This document shows, piece by piece, positions 10,720-23,232 of a stretch of DNA of 64,000 nucleotides. The notes under the pieces were generated by a model that saw only the letters and a program-made list of their open reading frames with translations, was not told where the DNA came from and searched no databases. Location of the stretch: contig JAJZXK010000003.1 of NCBI GenBank assembly GCA_021806565.1, forward strand, positions 1 through 64,000, written 5' to 3'. The position numbers and the translations under genes were made by a program. Origin of the DNA: Bacillota bacterium. Lineage in GTDB: Bacteria > Bacillota > Sulfobacillia > RBS10-35 > JAJYVN01. Numbering within the stretch: position 1 is the first letter of the stretch; every line of letters begins with the position of its first letter.

Positions 10720-11048
10720 ACCACGCGCCTGGGTATCCCGATGGGACGGCCGATCCCTCGACCCTCCACACCGCCGCCGGACCAGGCATTCACTCCATTC
10801 GGCCCTGGATTCGCCCCACAGGGCGAGGGCACCGGCGAACTCGGGCCGCGCGGCCGGGTGCCACACCCGCCCCGGGCAGAGGCCGGATCGCCGTAAGCCT
10901 CCGGCGGTGCGGGCCAGCGACCGCCCGCCGGACGGGGCATCCGGAGACGGTCGCCACGGTTGGCGCGCCGGCCCCACGGACGCGGCGCCCCCGCCAGGGG
11001 GTACGGCTTGAGCACGAGGGTGGCGTCTGCGGGTCCGCGCAACCGGAC

Positions 11049-12936
11049 TCAGTCCGGGTCGCGCTCCAGGACCCGGAACTGGGCCCGCAGGAGGTCGGCA
11101 TAGACCCCGTCCTGGTCCAGCAGTTGTTCATGATTGCCGCTCTCCACGATCCTGCCGTGGGCGAACACCAAAATGCGGTCCGCCTGGCGGATGGTCGAGA
11201 GGCGGTGGGCGACCACGAACGCCGTGCGTCCCTCCAACAGCCGGCCCAGAGCCAGCTGGATGACGCGCTCCGCCTCGGTGTCGATGTTGCTTGTCGCCTC
11301 GTCCAGCACCAGGATGCGCGGGTCGGCCAGCAGGGCTCGGGCGAAGGAAAGCAACTGCCGCTGGCCGACCGAAAAGCGGCTGCCCCGCTCCTGAACCTCC
11401 GTATCGTAGCCCTGCGGCAGGCGCTCGACGAAGTCGTGCGCCCCCACGGCGCGGGCGGCCGCCTCGACCTCGGCGTCGCCGGCCTCCAGCCGGCCGTAGC
11501 GGAGGTTGTCGCGCACGCTGCCGGAAAACAGCACCGTATCCTGCAGCACGACCCCAACCTGTCGGCGCAGGGAGGCCAGCGCCACACTGCGCACGTCCCG
11601 CCCGTCGACCCGCACGCAGCCCTCCTGCGGGTCGTAGAAACGCGTCAGCAGATTGACCACCGACGTCTTGCCCGCGCCGGTATGGCCGACCAGGGCGATG
11701 GTCTGGCCGGGCTCGACGCTGAAGGACACCCCGTCCAGCGCGGGCCGGACCCCGTCGTAGGAGAAGCGCACCCCCTCGAAGGCGACCCGCCCCTGGATGG
11801 CGCTCAAATCGGACGCGTCGGCCTGCTCGGTAACCACCGGGCGGAAGTCGAGGAATTGGAAGATGCGTTCGGACGACGCCATCGCCTGCAGCAACGAATT
11901 ATACAGCATGCCGAGCTGGGAGACCGGCGACCAGAACAATGCCACATACTGGATGAAGGTGACGACCGCACCCGCGGTCAGCACCCCGGAGCGGTCCAGC
12001 GCCGCCCCATACACGAAAACGACCGCTGTTCCGACCGCCCCCGTCACGGTGACCAGCGGGGCGAACAGCGACGATGCGGCCTGCGCACCGCGCCAGGTGG
12101 AGAAATAGCGGAAGTTGATCTGCGTGAAGAAGTTGCGGTTCTCCTCCTCCTGCACAAAGGCCTGGGTGATGCGGATCCCCTGGATGGCCTCGTTGAGGTG
12201 GGCGTTGATCCGCGTCAGCCGGGCGCGCACCACCTGCCAGGCGCGGCGGATGCTGCGCCGCACACCGGTGGAGATGACACCCAGGACCGGCAGGACCGCG
12301 AAACAGGCCAGGGCCAGATCCCAGCGCAGCAACAGCATCACGACCACGATGCCGGCCAGCAGGAACACATTGGTCAGGAGGCTGACGATGCCGTTGGTGA
12401 ACAAGTCGTTCAGGGCGTTGACGTCGTTGGTCACCCGCACCAGCACGCTGCCCACGGAACGGGAATCGAAGAAGTTCAGCGACAGACCCTGGATGTGCCT
12501 GTACAGATCGCGCCGCAGGTCCTGTAACACCGCCTGGCCCAGGCGGGTGGTCAGCCGGGTCTGGGCGACGCCGCCGACCCAGTTGACCAGGTAGCTCGCC
12601 AGGTAGAGCAGGGTGTAGCGGTCCAGCAGCGCCAGCCGCCGATCCAGCGGCAGCGCGTGGCCGTGCGGCGGGGCCACGACGTTCACCGCCAGGCCCAACA
12701 GGATCGGCCGCACCAGTTGCGTCGCCGTCGCCAAGACGGTTACCAGTGTCGCCAGGCCGGCGACCCCGCGGTAGGGGGCGGTGTAGCCCATCAACCGCCG
12801 CAACTGGGCCATATTGAACGGCTGGTCGATGTCCTCGTCGTCGCGGTAGTGGAAGCGCTCCACGTCGGTCGCCGGCGGCCGGATCTCGCCGAGCCACTCC
12901 GCCAGAGGCGGCCTGCGCCGCGTCTCCGTCAGCGCC

Positions 12937-12947
<11 letters not shown>
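11049..12947 (-). CDS. ABC exporter, fused permease/ATPase (subunit 2)
   Basis: Walker A VGHTGAGKTS, signature FSVGQRQLLSFARAL, Walker B ILVLDEATSNID; GTG start overlaps the upstream gene stop. Confidence 0.92.
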
Positions 12948-14724
<1,777 letters not shown>

Positions 14725-14934
14725 CCGCGAACCAAGCCCCCTGCGCGCCGCACCCGAGGCACGGCCCCGCGACGGCTTCGGCACCCCACTGCCCTTCCCT
14801 GCGCCTCGGCGTCCAAACGCGCACACCAATCCACGCCGCAAGGCGCACAAGACGGCAGGCCGCAGACAGAAAACACTGGATCCAAGCTGCAAGCTGGACG
14901 ATGGGACGGGGCGCGACCACCGCCGGCAGTCGCC

Positions 14935-16446
14935 TCAACCGTGCCGGCCGGCACTGCGTAGCGCGTCCAGCGCCCGGGCCAACGCCTGGCGCACCCAGGG
15001 CAACCGCTGGCGGCCGATGCGGTGGTCGCTGAAGCGCGCCTCTTCGTAAGCCTGCGTGAGGTCGCCCGCAGCCCCGGCCCCACCCTGAAGCACGGGGCCA
15101 AGCCGGTGGGCAAAATCGGCCGGGGTCTCGGCCGGCGCCCGCGCCTGGCCACTGGCCCTGGCGTCCACCAGGAAGCGGCGATAGGCGGCCCGCACCGCCT
15201 GCCGGGCACCCAACCAGCCCCCGGCCCTCCGCTGCGCGGTCGGCGGGCTCGGGGCGAACGCCGCAACCTCCCCCGGCGCAGGGGCCCGCGCCGGGCGCAG
15301 GTCGCCCGGAGCGGCCAACCAGCGCCAGAAGGCGAAGATGCCCGCCAGCGCCGCCCACAGGTGCGCCACCGCCGCGCGCCAGTCCCCGCCATAGGCGCGT
15401 AGCGCCCGGGACACACCGATCGCCGCGACGAGCAGTATGATCGGCACCGCCAGTACGGGCAGGAGGTTTCGCAGTTCGAACAGGCCGGTCAAAAGCGAGG
15501 AGAGCCCGGCCAGGGGACCCGGGTGGCTTCGCGCGGAGCGTGGCCGGGAAGCCGCGCCGGCCGCGTGCCCGTGCGCCCCACCGCCCGCCCCGGACAGAGA
15601 CACCAGGGGGGCGTGCCCCGCGGGGTGGCCCGCAAGCGCGCCGTGACGCGCGACCGGCCGCAGCAGCACGTCCAGCGCGCCGCCGACCAGGTGCACAAAG
15701 CGCAGGGACAGCACCGGCGGGAAGGATGGCAGCCACAGCGCCACCGCGACGACCCCCAGCGCCAGCGTCGCGGCCCCCCGCCAGGCAAGCGCCAGGTCGG
15801 CCGCCGTCCAACGGACGCCGTCCAGCGCCGCCAGGCGCTGCACCGAGGAGAGTTTGGCGCCCGTAATCAACACCATCCCGGAGGCGGCGCTCAGACCGAG
15901 GGAGGCGATCAGGGCGGGTCCGGAAGGAACCGCCGCTGCCGCTAGGGCGGCCAACAGCCACAACTCCAGCACGATTCGCCGGGTTTCGGGGGCCTGGCGC
16001 GACCAGTCCCCGCTGGTGTCGTCGGCGGCCAGCGCCAACGCCGGGGCCAGATGCCTGCCGAGCGTCTCGGCGGCCCGGGCCGCGACCCCCAGGGCGGCGA
16101 CCGCCCCGAACACCCCCCAGATGGAAAAGGCGGGCGCGGTGAAGGTGATGAGCGCCGCCGCGGCGAGTACCGCCACTGCGGCCCCCGGCCGCCACCAGGC
16201 CGGCGGGTTGGCCGCATCCAGCGCAAAGGTGGCCGCCAGAACGAACTCGATCAGGCCAACCGCCGCGGCCGCCGCCACGAGCGCCAGCGGCGAGGGTGCC
16301 GTCCGCGGGCCAAGCACGGCCCAGGCCGCCGCCGGCGCGTAGAGGGCGGTGGCCACCAGGAGCATCACCGCGGGGGCGAGCCAGCCGGCCGGCGACCTTC
16401 CCTCCGGACGGCCGCCCTCAGTGGTAGCGGATGCCATCGCTCGCAT
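14935..16446 (-). CDS. Membrane protein with C-terminal DUF4129-like domain
   Basis: Multi-TM followed by VRAAYRRFLVDARASGQARAPAETPADFAHRL...DLTQAYEEARFSDH. Confidence 0.7.
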   Translation of the reverse strand: MRAMASATTEGGRPEGRSPAGWLAPAVMLLVATALYAPAAAWAVLGPRTAPSPLALVAAAAAVGLIEFVLAATFALDAANPPAWWRPGAAVAVLAAAALITFTAPAFSIWGVFGAVAALGVAARAAETLGRHLAPALALAADDTSGDWSRQAPETRRIVLELWLLAALAAAAVPSGPALIASLGLSAASGMVLITGAKLSSVQRLAALDGVRWTAADLALAWRGAATLALGVVAVALWLPSFPPVLSLRFVHLVGGALDVLLRPVARHGALAGHPAGHAPLVSLSGAGGGAHGHAAGAASRPRSARSHPGPLAGLSSLLTGLFELRNLLPVLAVPIILLVAAIGVSRALRAYGGDWRAAVAHLWAALAGIFAFWRWLAAPGDLRPARAPAPGEVAAFAPSPPTAQRRAGGWLGARQAVRAAYRRFLVDARASGQARAPAETPADFAHRLGPVLQGGAGAAGDLTQAYEEARFSDHRIGRQRLPWVRQALARALDALRSAGRHG

Positions 16447-17650
16447 CCACCTCCAGTACGTGCGGCACCGAAGCGGTGCGTAACCCCGCGGGCCGGCCGA
16501 GGCGGCGCTCGAACACCATCAGCGTCACTGGATGCCCGCGCGCCACGATCGTCGCCGCCGCATGCCAGAGTTCCTGAGTGTCCCGCGGAACCAGGGCGAC
16601 GACGCGCGTCCCCCAGGGGAGGTGGGCCGCCACGGCGCGCAGGCGGTCCACAAAGGACGGCTCCCCCGCGTCGCCGCCCGCGTGGCGGATCGCGGCCAGC
16701 ACCTCCAGAACGGTCAGCGCGTGCCCCTGGTCCGGCCTGGGGGGCAGGCGGATCCACGACGCAGGGCTAACCGTGTCTCCCCCGTGCACGTCGCGCTCGG
16801 CCAGCGCTCCAAAGGCCGCGAAGCCGACGGAGCGCCCCCGGTGGTGCTCCTGCCAGACCAGGGCCGCGGCCACCGTGATCGCCGTCTCGGTGAGTGGGTG
16901 GCGCACCAGGGGATCCCAGTCGGCGGTGTGCAGGTCCAGGAGCAACCACGTCGCGGTCTCGCGTACGGGTGGAAACTCCCGGACCACCAGGTCGCCGCGC
17001 CGCGCGCTGGCCTTCCAGGCAATGCTGCGCAGGGGATCACCCGGGTGGTAAGGCCGGACGCCCACCGGCAGATCGTCACGGAACGGGCTTGGGGGGTCGC
17101 GGCGGGGACCGGTCGGCAACCGCCGCACCGCTGCCACGAACGGCAACTCGGGCAGGGCCGGGTAGACCACGAACCGGCCGCGCACGGCCACGTCGCCCGT
17201 ACGTTCCCCCAACCCGAACCAGTCGGAGAGGATGACGCGCGTATCCCCCAGGCGGTACACCCCTCGTTCCAGGCCGGTCAATCCGAAGGCAAACCGGCGC
17301 TCACTGTGGGGCCAGAGGGTGACGACGCGCCGCAAGCGGCCCTGCACGCCGGCGGGAAGCCGCAGTTGCAGCAGGAGCAACGGCACCGGCCACCGGGAGC
17401 GGTTGGTGACCGTCAGTTCCAGGCGGGCCCGGCCACCGGCGAATACGTGGTCGTCCAGGAAGCGGTAGCGCAGGCTCAGGCCCGCGGCGGCCGCGTCGAC
17501 GGCGCGGGCCGAGAAGATGCCGGTGGCCGCCAGGACGAGCAGGAAAAAGTCCGCCCCACGGCCGCCCGCCAGCAGGGTGAGGGCCACGGTGGCAAGCAGG
17601 GCCCGGGGCCAGGTGACATGGACGCGTAGGTCGTTTTCGAGGCGAGGCAT
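16418..17650 (-). CDS. DUF58 domain protein
   Basis: GLERGVYRLGDTRVILSDWFGL...VYPAL...PYHPGDPLRSIAWKASARRGDLVVREF. Confidence 0.9.
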   Translation of the reverse strand: MPRLENDLRVHVTWPRALLATVALTLLAGGRGADFFLLVLAATGIFSARAVDAAAAGLSLRYRFLDDHVFAGGRARLELTVTNRSRWPVPLLLLQLRLPAGVQGRLRRVVTLWPHSERRFAFGLTGLERGVYRLGDTRVILSDWFGLGERTGDVAVRGRFVVYPALPELPFVAAVRRLPTGPRRDPPSPFRDDLPVGVRPYHPGDPLRSIAWKASARRGDLVVREFPPVRETATWLLLDLHTADWDPLVRHPLTETAITVAAALVWQEHHRGRSVGFAAFGALAERDVHGGDTVSPASWIRLPPRPDQGHALTVLEVLAAIRHAGGDAGEPSFVDRLRAVAAHLPWGTRVVALVPRDTQELWHAAATIVARGHPVTLMVFERRLGRPAGLRTASVPHVLEVDASDGIRYH

Positions 17651-17987
17651 CGCATCTTCCTCGCCCGGAACCCCGGCGGTGAAGCCACCGGTGCCCGGCA
17701 GCCCGAGCACCACAATCCCTCCCCCCGCAAAACCACACGCCCTTCGGCACCGCGGGGGATTCCTCCTGGGCTCGGGGGGGACGGCTGGAGGACGCCGCCC
17801 GCTGGTCCGGTGGGAAGGCGGAGCGGATGCGCGCGCGGCGGAAACCGGGCGCGCTTCGGCGCCGGTCCGCGGCAGCCGAGGGCAACCGGGCAGACGGACC
17901 GTGGAGTACACTGCCGGTGGTTTCCAGGGGGGGATGGCACGTGCGGTTCAGCGCGGCAGGCGCGCGAGACGGAAGGGGCGCACACCC

Positions 17988-18716
17988 GTGACCCCCGTGG
18001 TGGACTGGGGCGCGCTGCGCGGACGGCTCGTCGACCTCTCGCTGCCGGTCGACGAGCGCGCTCCGGCGTATCCCGGCGATCCCGCCCCGCGCCTGGCACC
18101 GTGGGCCACCCTGGCTCGCGACGGCTACCGCGTCACCCACCTGCACCTTGGCAGCCACCAGGGCACACACCTCGACGCCCCGTCGCACTTCCTGGAGGGC
18201 GGCGACGACGCCGACGCCATCCCCCTGGCCACCTGTGTGGGACCGGCCCTGTGCGTCCACCTCGGCGGCAAGGCCCCGGGGGACGACATCGGGGTGGCCG
18301 ACATCGAACCGGTCGCGTGCGCGCTCACGCCCGGCGCCCGCCTTGTGTTGCGCACGGGATGGGACCGGTCCTGGCCGGCCCCCGAATACTTCACGGACGG
18401 ACCGCGCCTAACCGAAGACTTGGCCGCATGGTTGGCGGCCCGGCGCTTGGCCCTGTTGGGACTGGACCTCCCCACCCCGCACCCGTGGGCGGACGTCGAC
18501 GGCCGCATCCACCGCCGCCTGCTCTCGGCCGGCACGGTGCTGCTCGAAGGCCTCGCCCACCTGGAGCGCGTGCCCCAGGGGAGCTTCTGGCTCTCCGCCC
18601 TGCCGCTACGCCTCGGCGGCGCCGACGCCTCTCCGGTGCGCGCGATCGGACTCGTCCCGGAACCGGCAGCGGAAACGCGCGCAGAAAGCGCGGCGGCGGG
18701 CGGTGCCACTCCCTGA
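17988..18716 (+). CDS. Cyclase / arylformamidase-like family protein
   Basis: DLSLPVDERAPAYPGDP...HLGSHQGTHLDAPSHF; GTG start chosen, ATG 17934 also possible. Confidence 0.85.
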   Translation: MTPVVDWGALRGRLVDLSLPVDERAPAYPGDPAPRLAPWATLARDGYRVTHLHLGSHQGTHLDAPSHFLEGGDDADAIPLATCVGPALCVHLGGKAPGDDIGVADIEPVACALTPGARLVLRTGWDRSWPAPEYFTDGPRLTEDLAAWLAARRLALLGLDLPTPHPWADVDGRIHRRLLSAGTVLLEGLAHLERVPQGSFWLSALPLRLGGADASPVRAIGLVPEPAAETRAESAAAGGATP

Positions 18717-18756
18717 AGCCGCGCCGGGCTTCGGCAAGGCACGCGCGGCCGGCGGC

Positions 18757-19392
18757 TCAGCCGCCGGCGGCCGCGGCCCCCAAGGCTGGAGCCAGGTGGG
18801 CGGTGTCGTTGAAGCGCACCAGGACCACCCGGCCGTGGGCGAACCGCAACTGATGCACGGCGGTGTTGTCCTGGAGCAGTTCCACCGACCCGTCCTGTGG
18901 CGCCCCGAGCCAGGCACGGACCAGATACTGGCCGAAGCCGCCGTGACCCACCAGGGCCACGCGATCCACTCCCGCCAGGGACGCCACCCGGGCCACCACC
19001 CGCCGGGCCCGCGCGACGGCACCCTCCGGATCCTCGTCGCCCGATTGGTCCGGCCAGTGGATGCCCGGCTCGAACTCCGCCTCCGGAAACGCCGCGGCCA
19101 ACTCCGTCACCGGCTGTCCGTCCCCGGGGTGGCTGCGGTGGACCTCGGCCAGGTCCGCCCACACCTGCCAGGGGACCCCGAGGCGCGCCGCCAGCGGGGC
19201 CGCCGTGGCCATGGCCCGCCACAGCGGGCTCGAAAGGATCCGCTGCGGCCGCAACGCGGTCCAGAGATCGGCGCGGGCCAGTTGCGCCACCTGAAGCCGG
19301 CCGAGCTCGGTCAGGGGTGGATCCGGCAGGTGGTGGCTCCTGGGAAGAGTGTTGTTCCGGGACTCGCCGTGGCGCACCAGGAAAAGCTCCAC
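18757..19392 (-). CDS. Histidine phosphatase superfamily protein (paralog 2)
   Basis: LFLVRHGESRNN...SPLWRAMATAAPL...VALVGHGGFGQYLV; C-terminus parallels paralog 1. Confidence 0.88.
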   Translation of the reverse strand: MELFLVRHGESRNNTLPRSHHLPDPPLTELGRLQVAQLARADLWTALRPQRILSSPLWRAMATAAPLAARLGVPWQVWADLAEVHRSHPGDGQPVTELAAAFPEAEFEPGIHWPDQSGDEDPEGAVARARRVVARVASLAGVDRVALVGHGGFGQYLVRAWLGAPQDGSVELLQDNTAVHQLRFAHGRVVLVRFNDTAHLAPALGAAAAGG

Positions 19393-19396
19393 CGTA

Positions 19397-19681
19397 TCAG
19401 TCCTCCTGCGCGACGTTCAGCCAGGCGCCGAAGCGGCCCCGACCGACGGTGACGCGAAACCTGCCCCGCAGGGTCGGCGCGATCGCGACCGGCAGGCCGT
19501 CCACCACCAGGCGCTCGTCTTCCGGCTCCGCCGGGGCGGGCGCGGCGACCGGCCGCCTCAGCCCGCAACTGCCGATCGCGATGCGCAACACCTTGTTGCG
19601 CACCCCGTCCAGGGAGTCCGCCTCCAGCAGTTCGCGGGCCTCGCGGACCGCCTCCGGCGTCAGCACCACCCGATCGATCAT
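19397..19681 (-). CDS. HesB/IscA-like small protein
   Basis: VVLTPEAVREARELLE...LRIAIGSCG...ERLVVDGLPVAIAPTL layout resembles the Fe-S biosynthesis (HesB) fold. Confidence 0.45.
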   Translation of the reverse strand: MIDRVVLTPEAVREARELLEADSLDGVRNKVLRIAIGSCGLRRPVAAPAPAEPEDERLVVDGLPVAIAPTLRGRFRVTVGRGRFGAWLNVAQED

Positions 19682-19689
19682 AAATCACG

Positions 19690-20010
19690 CGGCGCGGGGA
19701 CTGCCGCCCTCAGACGACAGCGGCAACGCCGCTCCCCCCCTTGCGGCAGAATTAGTCGGAACCTTGAAAACCGAGCGTAGCGGGTTCGGCTGGGCAGCCT
19801 GCCACCCGGAAAAACGCTCGCAGCGTAGCGGAGAGGAGACGCGGCCCAAAGGCACCGGCTTGCCGGACAATCGCTGTGGGCACATGGCTCCGGATCGCTC
19901 CTTTGCTTGCCGGGGTGGGTACATCCGACCCCGGCGGGCCGCCGTCCACCGGCCTAACGTCCGCCGATTCGGGTGGACAAGCCGTCGGCTTCAGCCGACG
20001 GTAGTTGACC
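19690..20010 (+). mobile_element. IS200/IS605-like right-end remnant (no intact TnpA or TnpB)
   Basis: Terminal hairpin CCGTCGGC-TTCA-GCCGACGG (19982..20001) followed by GTAGTTGAC, in a non-coding stretch; upstream boundary is a guess. Confidence 0.5.
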
Positions 20011-20209
20011 GCGCGTCCCCCCACACCACCACCTCAGCCGGTGGTGAAGCATCCGATCGATCCCGTGCCAATATCTTCACGCCCGGGCGGGCCCGCTGCA
20101 AGCCCAGAGCCACGGGGCGGCGGGTCGCGGCGGCCTGTGCCACACGGCGGCACAAGCGGGCGCCCGCACAGACCGGAGGCGGGGCCGCCGGGGACCACCC
20201 AACGCGCGA

Positions 20210-21454
20210 TCACCGCACGCCGCGAACCCGCCACACCAGCGCCGAGCCGACCACCGCATACAGCCCGGCAAGCACAAACACGACCTGGTAGGCGAAGGCC
20301 TGCCGGGGCAGCAGCAGGAACACAGCGCCGGCCAGTGCCGGGGCCAGCATCTGCGGCACGGTGATCGCCAGCCCCCAGATGCCCATGTCGCGCGCCACTC
20401 CGGCGGAGTCGGGCAGCACATCGGTGGCCATGGCCCAGTCCACGGAGATATAGGCCCCGTAACCCGCACCGAACAGCGCCCCCACCGCGCAAACCGGCCA
20501 GAAGCCGCGCACGGCCAGGAAGGCGAGCGAGCCACACGCCATCGCCAGCCCGGCGGCCGAGACGATGGCCCGCCGTCCGACGCGGTCGGACAGGCGGCCG
20601 CACCAGAGCGTGACGGCACTGGCCGCGAGGATGGTCACCGCCACGACATAGGAGGTCGCCTGAATGTAGTGCGGCAGGTGCACGACGTCGTGGAGGTAGT
20701 AGGCGAGGTAGGTGAGGAGGGTGTAGAAGCCGAGCATCACCAGGGCCCGGGTCACGATCACCCACACGAGGTTGCCGTAGTTGCGGGCCGTGTGGCGCAC
20801 CTCGGGCGGTGGCGGCGGCATGCGGCCCTCCGGCACGCCCAAGACGGTGACCAGCACCCCGGCGGCGAGCAGCAGGGCCAAAAAGAGCAGCATCCAGTGG
20901 TAGCTGGCCGGCCGCACCAACAGCGCCGCGCCGATCGCCCCCGCCAGCGCGCCCAGGCTGGACATCAGCCCCTGGAAACCGCTGGCCTTGCCGCGACCGG
21001 TCTCGGGGACGATCTCGGGAATATAGGCCTGGTAGGCGGCGATGGCGACGTTGTACGCGAACTGCAGCGCCAGCACCGCCACAATGAGCTCGGTATACCC
21101 CCGCGTGAATCCGAGCCACGCCGTCGCCGCAACCGCGAGCGCCCCGCCGCCCAGGACGTACGGCCGCCGCCGCCCGAAGCGCGAGCGCGTGCCGTCGGAC
21201 AGCCAGCCGGCGAGGGGATGCACGACGCTGGCCAAAAGCGTGCCCACCATCGCGATCAGGCTGAGCGCCACGACCTTGCGCGCCTCGCCCACCGCCTGCA
21301 ACACCAAAAGGGGCAGCAGGACGGTGAGCAGGGCCTCCCACAGGGCGTTGCCGGAAAACCAAAGAAAACTCAGCCGGAACTGATCCGCCCAACTCCCCGG
21401 ATCAAAGGGACGCCGCGCGGCCGAGGGCGTCGCCCGCTCCACAGTGCCCATCAC
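20210..21454 (-). CDS. MFS transporter
   Basis: 12-TM-like; HPLAGWLSDGTRSRFGRRRPYVLGGG loop motif and GRLSDRVGRRAIVSAAG. Confidence 0.85.
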   Translation of the reverse strand: MMGTVERATPSAARRPFDPGSWADQFRLSFLWFSGNALWEALLTVLLPLLVLQAVGEARKVVALSLIAMVGTLLASVVHPLAGWLSDGTRSRFGRRRPYVLGGGALAVAATAWLGFTRGYTELIVAVLALQFAYNVAIAAYQAYIPEIVPETGRGKASGFQGLMSSLGALAGAIGAALLVRPASYHWMLLFLALLLAAGVLVTVLGVPEGRMPPPPPEVRHTARNYGNLVWVIVTRALVMLGFYTLLTYLAYYLHDVVHLPHYIQATSYVVAVTILAASAVTLWCGRLSDRVGRRAIVSAAGLAMACGSLAFLAVRGFWPVCAVGALFGAGYGAYISVDWAMATDVLPDSAGVARDMGIWGLAITVPQMLAPALAGAVFLLLPRQAFAYQVVFVLAGLYAVVGSALVWRVRGVR

Positions 21455-21521
21455 CCACCGCCACTCCCGAAGGATGCAGCCGGATCACAGCCGCGCGTGA
21501 AGGCACCGACCCGCCCCGACC

Positions 21522-22082
21522 TCAGAGACCGCGATCCGGCCGGAGCATGTGCTGGGCCAGCAGGGCATCGATCTCCGCCACCTGCACCTGCGCCAACCAC
21601 GGGTGCTCCCCGTGCGTGCGGCACCAATCCAAAAAGGTGAACGGGTCCCAGGCGCCGGCCCGGCGCAGGTCGGCCACCCTGGCCTCGCACCAGGAATCGC
21701 CCCCGGCCGCCATGGACTCGCCGACGCTCAACGCCAGCGTCCACACGCGCGAAAACAGCGGGTGGTCGCCCACGCGGCGAAACCAGTGGGCGGAGTTGTC
21801 CAAATCGCCTTCGCGCCGATGCATCAGCCCGTGCCAGTACGAACCGGAAGGATTCTGCAGCCGCTGGCTCAGGGCATGGGACTCCGCCAGGTCGTCGTTC
21901 CACAGGTGCAGCCCCGCGCGCACGGCCGTCCCGCCGTCTCCGGACTCGAGCCCGAGCGCGTCGCCCGCGATCTCGGCCCTCAGGGCCTCGTCCCAGGACA
22001 CCCAGGGCCGCGGTGCGAACAGCGGCAACGACCGGCCGCGCAGGCGCGTTACCACGGCGGCGAGCCCCGGATGGTCCGGCAT
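21522..22082 (-). CDS. Conserved-looking hypothetical protein
   Basis: 187 aa, LWNDDLAESHALSQRLQNPSGSYWHGLMHRREGDLDNSAHWFRRVGDHPLF; no enzymatic family recognised. Confidence 0.6.
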   Translation of the reverse strand: MPDHPGLAAVVTRLRGRSLPLFAPRPWVSWDEALRAEIAGDALGLESGDGGTAVRAGLHLWNDDLAESHALSQRLQNPSGSYWHGLMHRREGDLDNSAHWFRRVGDHPLFSRVWTLALSVGESMAAGGDSWCEARVADLRRAGAWDPFTFLDWCRTHGEHPWLAQVQVAEIDALLAQHMLRPDRGL

Positions 22083-22340
22083 CCATCGCTCCACGCGCAC
22101 CCCTCCGGCGGCCGCCCACAGGAACAACCGCGCGCCGACCCTTCCCGCAGTGGGAGGCGCTTCCCTGCCGTGGCGCGGCGCAGGACCGAACCCCGGGGGG
22201 AAGGAATGCCTCCGCCGCGGTGGTGGCGGTGGGGCCGCCAAGCCGGGCTCCCGCGGCGGCCAGGGGGCGCGGGCCGCGCGGAAACCCGCGGACTGCCGGC
22301 CTCCGGGCGCGACCTGGATCGAGGAGAGGGACGGTGGCAA

Positions 22341-23159
22341 ATGCGGATCGGACTGAACGCGGGCATCTTCCCCGGGAATCCGTTGCCGACGGAGGCGGTC
22401 CGGCTCGCGCGGGCCGCCGGGGCCGACGGTCTCGAACTCAACGTCGCGGCCGAAGGCCCGTTTTCCCTGGAGACACCCGAGCGTGATCTGGCGGCGCTGC
22501 GCACCGCCGCGGCGGAGGCGGGCGTGGACCTGCCGACGCTCCACTGCGGACTGCACTGGAAGTACCCGCTCACGGACCCCGACGCGGAGGTCCGGCAACG
22601 CGGCCTGGACGCGCTCGGTCGATCGCTTGAGATCGGCGCCGCGCTCGGCGGCACCGTCCTGCTGGTGGTACCGGGCGTCGTCACGCCACAGGTGCGGTAC
22701 GCCGACGCCTACGCGCGCGCCCAGGAGGGAATTTCCGTGCTCGCCCGGCGCGCGCAAACCCTCGGCATGCGCATCGGCGTCGAGAACGTCTGGAACCGCT
22801 TCCTGCTGTCGCCGCTGGAGATGGCGGCCTTCATCGACGCGGTCGGCTCTCCGGCCGTCGGCGCGTACTTCGATGTCGGCAACGTGCTGGCCTTCGGCTA
22901 TCCCCAGGACTGGATCGCCACCCTGGGCCGGCGCATCCTGGCCGTCCACTTCAAGGACTACCGCAGCGACGTCCCGGGCATGGGCGGCTTCGTGCACCTC
23001 CTGCAGGGCGATGTCCCGTGGGCCGCCTCACTCGCGGCACTGCGGGCCATCCCCTACGAAGGCTACGTCACGGCCGAACTCGGTCCATTCCGCCACCTGC
23101 CGCAGCGGACGGCCGGTGACACCGTTTCGGCCATGCGCGCCATCCTCGCCTCCGGATGA
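22341..23159 (+). CDS. Sugar phosphate isomerase/epimerase (AP endonuclease family 2 TIM barrel)
   Basis: MRIGLNAGIFPG...GIENVWN-type segment (RIGVENVWNRFLL)...YFDVGNVLAFG...LAVHFKDYR; RBS ggagagggac. Confidence 0.85.
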   Translation: MRIGLNAGIFPGNPLPTEAVRLARAAGADGLELNVAAEGPFSLETPERDLAALRTAAAEAGVDLPTLHCGLHWKYPLTDPDAEVRQRGLDALGRSLEIGAALGGTVLLVVPGVVTPQVRYADAYARAQEGISVLARRAQTLGMRIGVENVWNRFLLSPLEMAAFIDAVGSPAVGAYFDVGNVLAFGYPQDWIATLGRRILAVHFKDYRSDVPGMGGFVHLLQGDVPWAASLAALRAIPYEGYVTAELGPFRHLPQRTAGDTVSAMRAILASG

Positions 23160-23232
23160 CCGACGCCGCCACCCACCGCTACCTGCACCACGGCGGCCGC
23201 AGGCGGGAGCAGGAGGAGAAGGGAGAGGCGGC

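Noticed and set aside
10401-12527. 708-aa + strand ORF opposite the CtaG-like and ABC genes
   Set aside because: Antisense of clearly conserved ABC and CtaG-like coding sequence; composition typical of GC-driven spurious ORFs.
14881-14902. Short CAAGCTG CAAGCTG tandem repeat in the intergenic region before the ABC exporter
   Set aside because: Only two 7-bp copies; easily expected by chance.
22483-23159. Long alternative-frame ORF overlapping the sugar isomerase (N-terminal part of the 906-aa ORF)
   Set aside because: High-GC shadow frame: arginine/serine-rich translation; the real gene of that frame begins near 23233.
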